Source: CAZIOI01 sp964540855 (lineage in GTDB: Bacteria > Patescibacteriota > UBA1384 > DTJR01). From it: a stretch of 7,724 nucleotides of DNA. Positions 5,369 to 7,724 of this stretch are shown in pieces. Position 1 is the first letter of the stretch. Every line of letters starts with the position of its first letter. The notes below the pieces were generated by a model, which did not search any database, had not been told where the DNA came from, and saw only the letters and a program-made list of their open reading frames with translations. The stretch is from NCBI GenBank assembly GCA_964540855.1, contig CAZIOI010000026.1, positions 1-7,724 of the forward strand. The letters are read 5' to 3'. The translations under genes were made by a program, and so were the position numbers.

Positions 5369-5397
5369 TTGACTGATAATGTGATATCTGTTAGGCT
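5369..5397 (+). promoter_or_regulatory. Promoter of the initiator tRNA gene
   Basis: TTGACT (5369-5374) and the weak -10 TAGGCT (5392-5397) are 17 bp apart. The -10 ends 12 nt before the tRNA, the same distance as at the second tRNA's promoter, which supports the choice. Because no terminator follows the lamin-tail gene, read-through from the surface operon into this tRNA is also possible. Confidence 0.45.
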
Positions 5398-5409
5398 TTT
5401 AACTGTTAT

Positions 5410-5504
<95 letters not shown>

Positions 5505-5508
<4 letters not shown>

Positions 5509-5542
5509 GTGATAAGTAACTAGGTCACTCGTTTGTTGTTTT
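5505..5542 (+). terminator. Terminator-like hairpin after tRNA-fMet (unit 1)
   Basis: ACGAGTGA (5505-5512) pairs with TCACTCGT (5525-5532) across a 12-nt loop, followed by a T-rich but interrupted tract (TTGTTGTTTT). It is a plausible weak intrinsic terminator for the tRNA. Its first four bases are shared with the antisense arm at 5493-5508, so full pairing of one blocks part of the other. Confidence 0.55.
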
Positions 5543-5588
5543 GTGTGATAATGTCAAGAAAAGTTGTAAACATCAGTATTCGAATAGG

Positions 5589-5608
5589 GAAGGGGCTTCC
5601 GCCCCTTC
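5589..5608. other. GC-rich hairpin at the junction of the two repeat units
   Basis: GAAGGGGC (5589-5596), loop TTCC, GCCCCTTC (5601-5608) is a perfect 8-bp stem that straddles the unit border. The second unit keeps only the left arm (5731-5738). No T-run follows. The hairpin may have been the site where the duplication formed, or a processing signal. Confidence 0.5.
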
Positions 5609-5646
5609 AAATCCCACCCCTGCAACCAAAAATAGGATTTGAACCC

Positions 5647-5684
5647 ACGAGTGATAAGTAACTGGGTCACTCGTTTGTTTTTTT
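5647..5684 (+). terminator. Terminator hairpin in repeat unit 2
   Basis: This is the same ACGAGTGA/TCACTCGT stem as in unit 1 (5647-5654 with 5667-5674). Here a G-to-T change gives an unbroken run of seven T residues (5678-5684), so this copy should terminate better than the first. Confidence 0.55.
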
Positions 5685-5746
5685 GCGTGATAGCGTCAAG
5701 AAAAGTTGTAAACATCATTATTCGAATAGGGAAGGGGCTTTAAAAA

Positions 5747-5768
5747 CACCGTGAAGCGGTGATTTTTT
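5747..5768 (+). terminator. Intrinsic terminator after the repeat region
   Basis: CACCG (5747-5751), loop TGAAG, CGGTG (5757-5761), one A and six T residues (5763-5768). A preceding A-tract (5742-5746) could pair with the T-run. It separates the initiator tRNA unit from the second tRNA's promoter. Bases 5769-5822 show nothing further that I can interpret. Confidence 0.65.
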
Positions 5769-5822
5769 GTGTAAAACAAGAGATTTTAATCTTTAATTTG
5801 CATCGACAATAGTAAGCTATGC

Positions 5823-5851
5823 TTTACATTACCGGTTTGAAATAGTAAAAT
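5823..5851 (+). promoter_or_regulatory. Promoter of the elongator tRNA-Met gene
   Basis: TTTACA (5823-5828) and TAAAAT (5846-5851) are exactly 17 bp apart. Transcription should start near 5858, a few bases before the tRNA's first base at 5864. Confidence 0.65.
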
Positions 5852-5863
5852 CTTGTAGTAATT

Positions 5864-5940
5864 GGTAGTGTAGCTCAGTTGGTTAGAGCGAGGGAATCAT
5901 AACCCCTAGGTCGCAGGTTCGATCCCTGCCACTACCACCA
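5864..5940 (+). tRNA. tRNA-Met, elongator type (anticodon CAT)
   Basis: This is a 77-nt cloverleaf with encoded CCA. The acceptor GGTAGTG/CACTACC is fully paired, unlike the initiator. The D stem is GCTC/GAGC, the T arm is GCAGG, TTCGATC, CCTGC, and the anticodon CAT is at 5898-5900. The GTGTAGCTCAG start and GGTTCGATCCC T arm resemble elongator tRNA-Met. A tRNA-Ile with lysidine-modified CAT is the alternative. Two oddities are seen in the anticodon arm AGGGA, ATCATAA, CCCCT: the closing pair 31-39 is an A-C mismatch, and position 32 is A where a pyrimidine is usual. These may be natural, may need modification, or may mark a weakened gene. Confidence 0.88.
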
Positions 5941-5948
5941 CCCTTCGC

Positions 5949-5958
5949 CCCCTAGGGG
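5949..5958. other. Palindrome directly after tRNA-Met
   Basis: CCCCTAGGGG is a perfect 10-bp palindrome eight bases after the tRNA's CCA; G5947/C5948 and C5959 offer slight extension. It touches the first unit of the 30-bp repeat array. It might mark the tRNA 3' processing zone. No T-run follows, so it is not a typical terminator. Confidence 0.35.
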
Positions 5959-6065
5959 CTACGGGTGGCAGGCCACCTTGCACCAAGGCTACGGGTGGCA
6001 GGCCACCTTGCACCAAGGCTACGGGTGGCAGGCCACCTTGCACCAAGGCTACGGGCGGCAAGCCA
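5957..6065. repeat. 30-bp minisatellite, about 3.6 copies
   Basis: Three identical 30-bp units (5957-5986, 5987-6016, 6017-6046) are followed by a degenerate partial fourth (6047-6065). Units begin GGCTACGGG and are contiguous, with no spacers, so this is not a CRISPR array. Each holds a dyad GGTGGC-AG-GCCACC (5964-5977 in unit 1), and across each border CCTTG-CAC-CAAGG (5976-5988 first). Transcribed, the array could form alternating small hairpins. The GTGGCAGG in each unit is also complementary to CCTGCCAC (5925-5932) of the tRNA just upstream. The array separates the tRNA from ftsH. Confidence 0.9.
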
Positions 6066-6090
6066 AATAGTCGGTTAGTAAGTTAGCATT

Positions 6091-6110
6091 TAAAATTTAG
6101 TAAAATAGGA
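6091..6110 (+). promoter_or_regulatory. Probable -10 elements and Shine-Dalgarno of ftsH
   Basis: Two copies of TAAAAT (6091-6096 and 6101-6106) can serve as -10 boxes, but no convincing -35 is placed correctly. Use of the first would start transcription near 6103 and leave a short leader containing the AGGA Shine-Dalgarno (6107-6110), five bases before the ATG at 6116. The AGGA supports that start codon. Confidence 0.45.
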
Positions 6111-6115
6111 AAAAT

Positions 6116-7724
6116 ATGAAACCAGAACAGATAAAAACACTCTCGACAATCGTTATAGTGCTTCTCCTAGCCGGAGCTTTATATAATTTATTTGGACCAT
6201 CTTTTACCAAGCAACCCGAAGAGGTGACGTTGACGCAAATCTCCGATGAGGCATCAGCGGGGACTATTGAAAAGGTTACGGTTGACGGCAATAAAATAAC
6301 AGCTGACTTAAAAGACGGTCGTAAACTTTCTACATATAAGGAATCCGGAGTTTCACTGGTTGACTATGGAATCACGCCGGAAAAGGTCAATATTGATGTT
6401 AAAAACCCCGACAGCGGTTCTTTCTGGCCGACATTTTTGACAGTCTTTCTGCCTTTCATTCTTTTGGGCGGATTCATATTCTTTTTAATGAGGCAAGCTC
6501 AAGGAGCGAATATGCGAGCGATGAGTTTTGGAAAAAGCTCTGCAAAACTGGCAAATTTGAAAAACAAAACAACATTCGAGGACGTAGCTGGCCTTAAAGA
6601 AGCCAAAGAAGAACTTGTCGAAGTCGTCGATTTTCTGCGTCATCCGGCAAAATTCAAGGCACTGGGCGCGGAAATCCCAAAGGGTGTTTTGTTGGTTGGC
6701 GCTCCCGGTGTTGGTAAGACGCTTTTAGCTAAAGCCGTCTCCGGCGAGGCAGGCGTACCGTTCTTTTCGATCTCGGCTAGTGAGTTTGTCGAGATGTTTG
6801 TCGGTGTTGGTGCATCACGTGTTAGGGATATGTTTGCCAAAGCGAAGAGAAATGCACCATGCGTGATTTTTATAGACGAACTTGATGCTATTGGCCGCCA
6901 GAGGGGAGCGGGATTGGGAGGTAGTCATGACGAGCGTGAACAGACACTTAATCAGATTTTGGTTGAGATGGATGGATTCGATACGGACACAAGAGTTATA
7001 GTGTTGGCGGCGACAAACAGACCGGACGTTTTAGATCCCGCGCTTCTAAGGCCTGGGAGGTTTGATCGCAGAGTTACATTGAGTTTGCCAGACAAAATCG
7101 AAAGAGAAGAAATCCTAGCAATTCACGGTAAAAACAAGCCTCTTGAAAAAACAGTTGACCTTGGACGTATTGCTTCAAATACGATCGGAATGAGCGGGGC
7201 TGATCTAAAAAATCTCATGAACGAAGCGGCGATTTTGGCTGCCAGAGAGAGCAAGAAAACAGTCTCCGAAACGGACATATTCAGAGCAATCGAAAAAGTA
7301 ACTCTCGGGCCAGAGAAAAAGGCGAGGGTGATGAGCAGTAAAGAAAAGGAAATCACTGCCTATCACGAGGCCGGACATACTATTATCAATAAGCTTCTTA
7401 AGCCGGAAGATATACTGCAAAAAGTCTCTATAGTATCGCGTGGAATGGCTCTAGGCTATACGTGGAGTGTTCCGACCGAAGATAAATACTTGAGATCAAA
7501 AGATGAATTTTTGTCAGATATTTCGGTTTTACTAGCTGGTCGGGTCGCGGAAAAAATGATTTTTAACCATTTTACGACCGGTGCGGCCAATGACCTCGAA
7601 CGAGCCACCAAGATAGCTCGCGATATGGTTCAGGTTTATGGTATGAGCGAGGTTTTGGGGCCGGTAGTAACCAAGCAGCGTGATGAGATGGTCTTTTTAG
7701 GACGCGAGCTCGGCGAGCACAAAG
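6116..7724 (+). CDS. ftsH: ATP-dependent zinc metalloprotease FtsH, 3' end beyond the window
   Basis: The first 536 codons are present, and the family's usual length implies that roughly the last 80-110 residues are missing. FtsH is a hexameric membrane protease that unfolds and degrades membrane and short-lived cytosolic proteins. Two transmembrane helices (about residues 9-27 and 106-126) bracket a small external domain. The AAA+ domain contains Walker A GAPGVGKT (195-202; GPPGTGKT is the usual form), pore loop MFVGVGASR, Walker B VIFIDE with Asp254-Glu255, and the second region of homology RPGRFDR with arginine fingers Arg315 and Arg318. The peptidase has the zinc motif HEAGH (417-421) and third ligand Asp493 in AANDLERAT. 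All catalytic residues within the window are intact. The ATG at 6116 is supported by AGGA and by the transmembrane helix that follows it. Confidence 0.97.
   Translation, partial: MKPEQIKTLSTIVIVLLLAGALYNLFGPSFTKQPEEVTLTQISDEASAGTIEKVTVDGNKITADLKDGRKLSTYKESGVSLVDYGITPEKVNIDVKNPDSGSFWPTFLTVFLPFILLGGFIFFLMRQAQGANMRAMSFGKSSAKLANLKNKTTFEDVAGLKEAKEELVEVVDFLRHPAKFKALGAEIPKGVLLVGAPGVGKTLLAKAVSGEAGVPFFSISASEFVEMFVGVGASRVRDMFAKAKRNAPCVIFIDELDAIGRQRGAGLGGSHDEREQTLNQILVEMDGFDTDTRVIVLAATNRPDVLDPALLRPGRFDRRVTLSLPDKIEREEILAIHGKNKPLEKTVDLGRIASNTIGMSGADLKNLMNEAAILAARESKKTVSETDIFRAIEKVTLGPEKKARVMSSKEKEITAYHEAGHTIINKLLKPEDILQKVSIVSRGMALGYTWSVPTEDKYLRSKDEFLSDISVLLAGRVAEKMIFNHFTTGAANDLERATKIARDMVQVYGMSEVLGPVVTKQRDEMVFLGRELGEHK

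Noticed and set aside
5957..6065. CRISPR array
   Set aside because: The 30-bp units are directly contiguous without spacers and there are no cas genes.
5957..6065. Repeat-encoded peptide
   Set aside because: The 30-bp unit is open in some frames, but no start codon, Shine-Dalgarno or promoter leads into it.

Overview
The window looks like a chromosomal piece of a small-genome bacterium, most plausibly a Candidate Phyla Radiation (Patescibacteria) member. That placement is an inference. It rests on a TasA/SipW/lamin-tail surface cassette, a minimal FtsB/DivIC-type protein, repeat-rich intergenic DNA and bacterial -35/-10 promoters. TAA, TAG and TGA all end genes in the normal way, so there is no sign of stop recoding. 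A Firmicutes-like source cannot be excluded, because TasA and SipW are best known there. All protein genes are on the + strand.

Layout. Bases 1-374 are non-coding, with a long hairpin, two perfect palindromes and a good promoter. They lead into a membrane-anchored CAP/SCP-domain protein (375-917). A second promoter, a direct repeat and a textbook intrinsic terminator then sit directly in front of a secreted, C-terminally anchored protein with Ig-like domains (1079-2782). A short FtsB/DivIC-like division protein follows (2836-3252), probably from a leaderless mRNA. Next is a three-gene surface operon: a TasA/camelysin-like fibre protein (3426-3992), its SipW-type signal peptidase (GTG start, 4056-4676) and a lamin-tail-domain protein carrying the same type of signal (4660-5331). 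Its leader has a terminator overlapping a 27-codon ORF.

The RNA region holds an initiator tRNA-fMet (5410-5486) and an elongator-type tRNA-Met (5864-5940), each with a recognisable promoter. Between them, the 3' end of the initiator tRNA and its downstream DNA are tandemly duplicated with a 142-bp period. The repeat contains a perfect 16-nt antisense copy of the tRNA T-arm region, overlapping a terminator stem. After the second tRNA comes a 30-bp minisatellite (about 3.6 copies), then ftsH, which runs off the right edge.

How it fits together. Most of the proteins act at the cell envelope. SipW would cleave the TasA-like subunit and the lamin-tail protein, giving a surface fibre plus a possible anchor or decorating module. 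The CAP and Ig-like proteins are further exported surface proteins, and FtsB-like and FtsH proteins serve division and membrane quality control. The most unusual signals are in the untranslated DNA: two surface-gene leaders containing terminators, and the tRNA-fMet tail with mutually exclusive folds.
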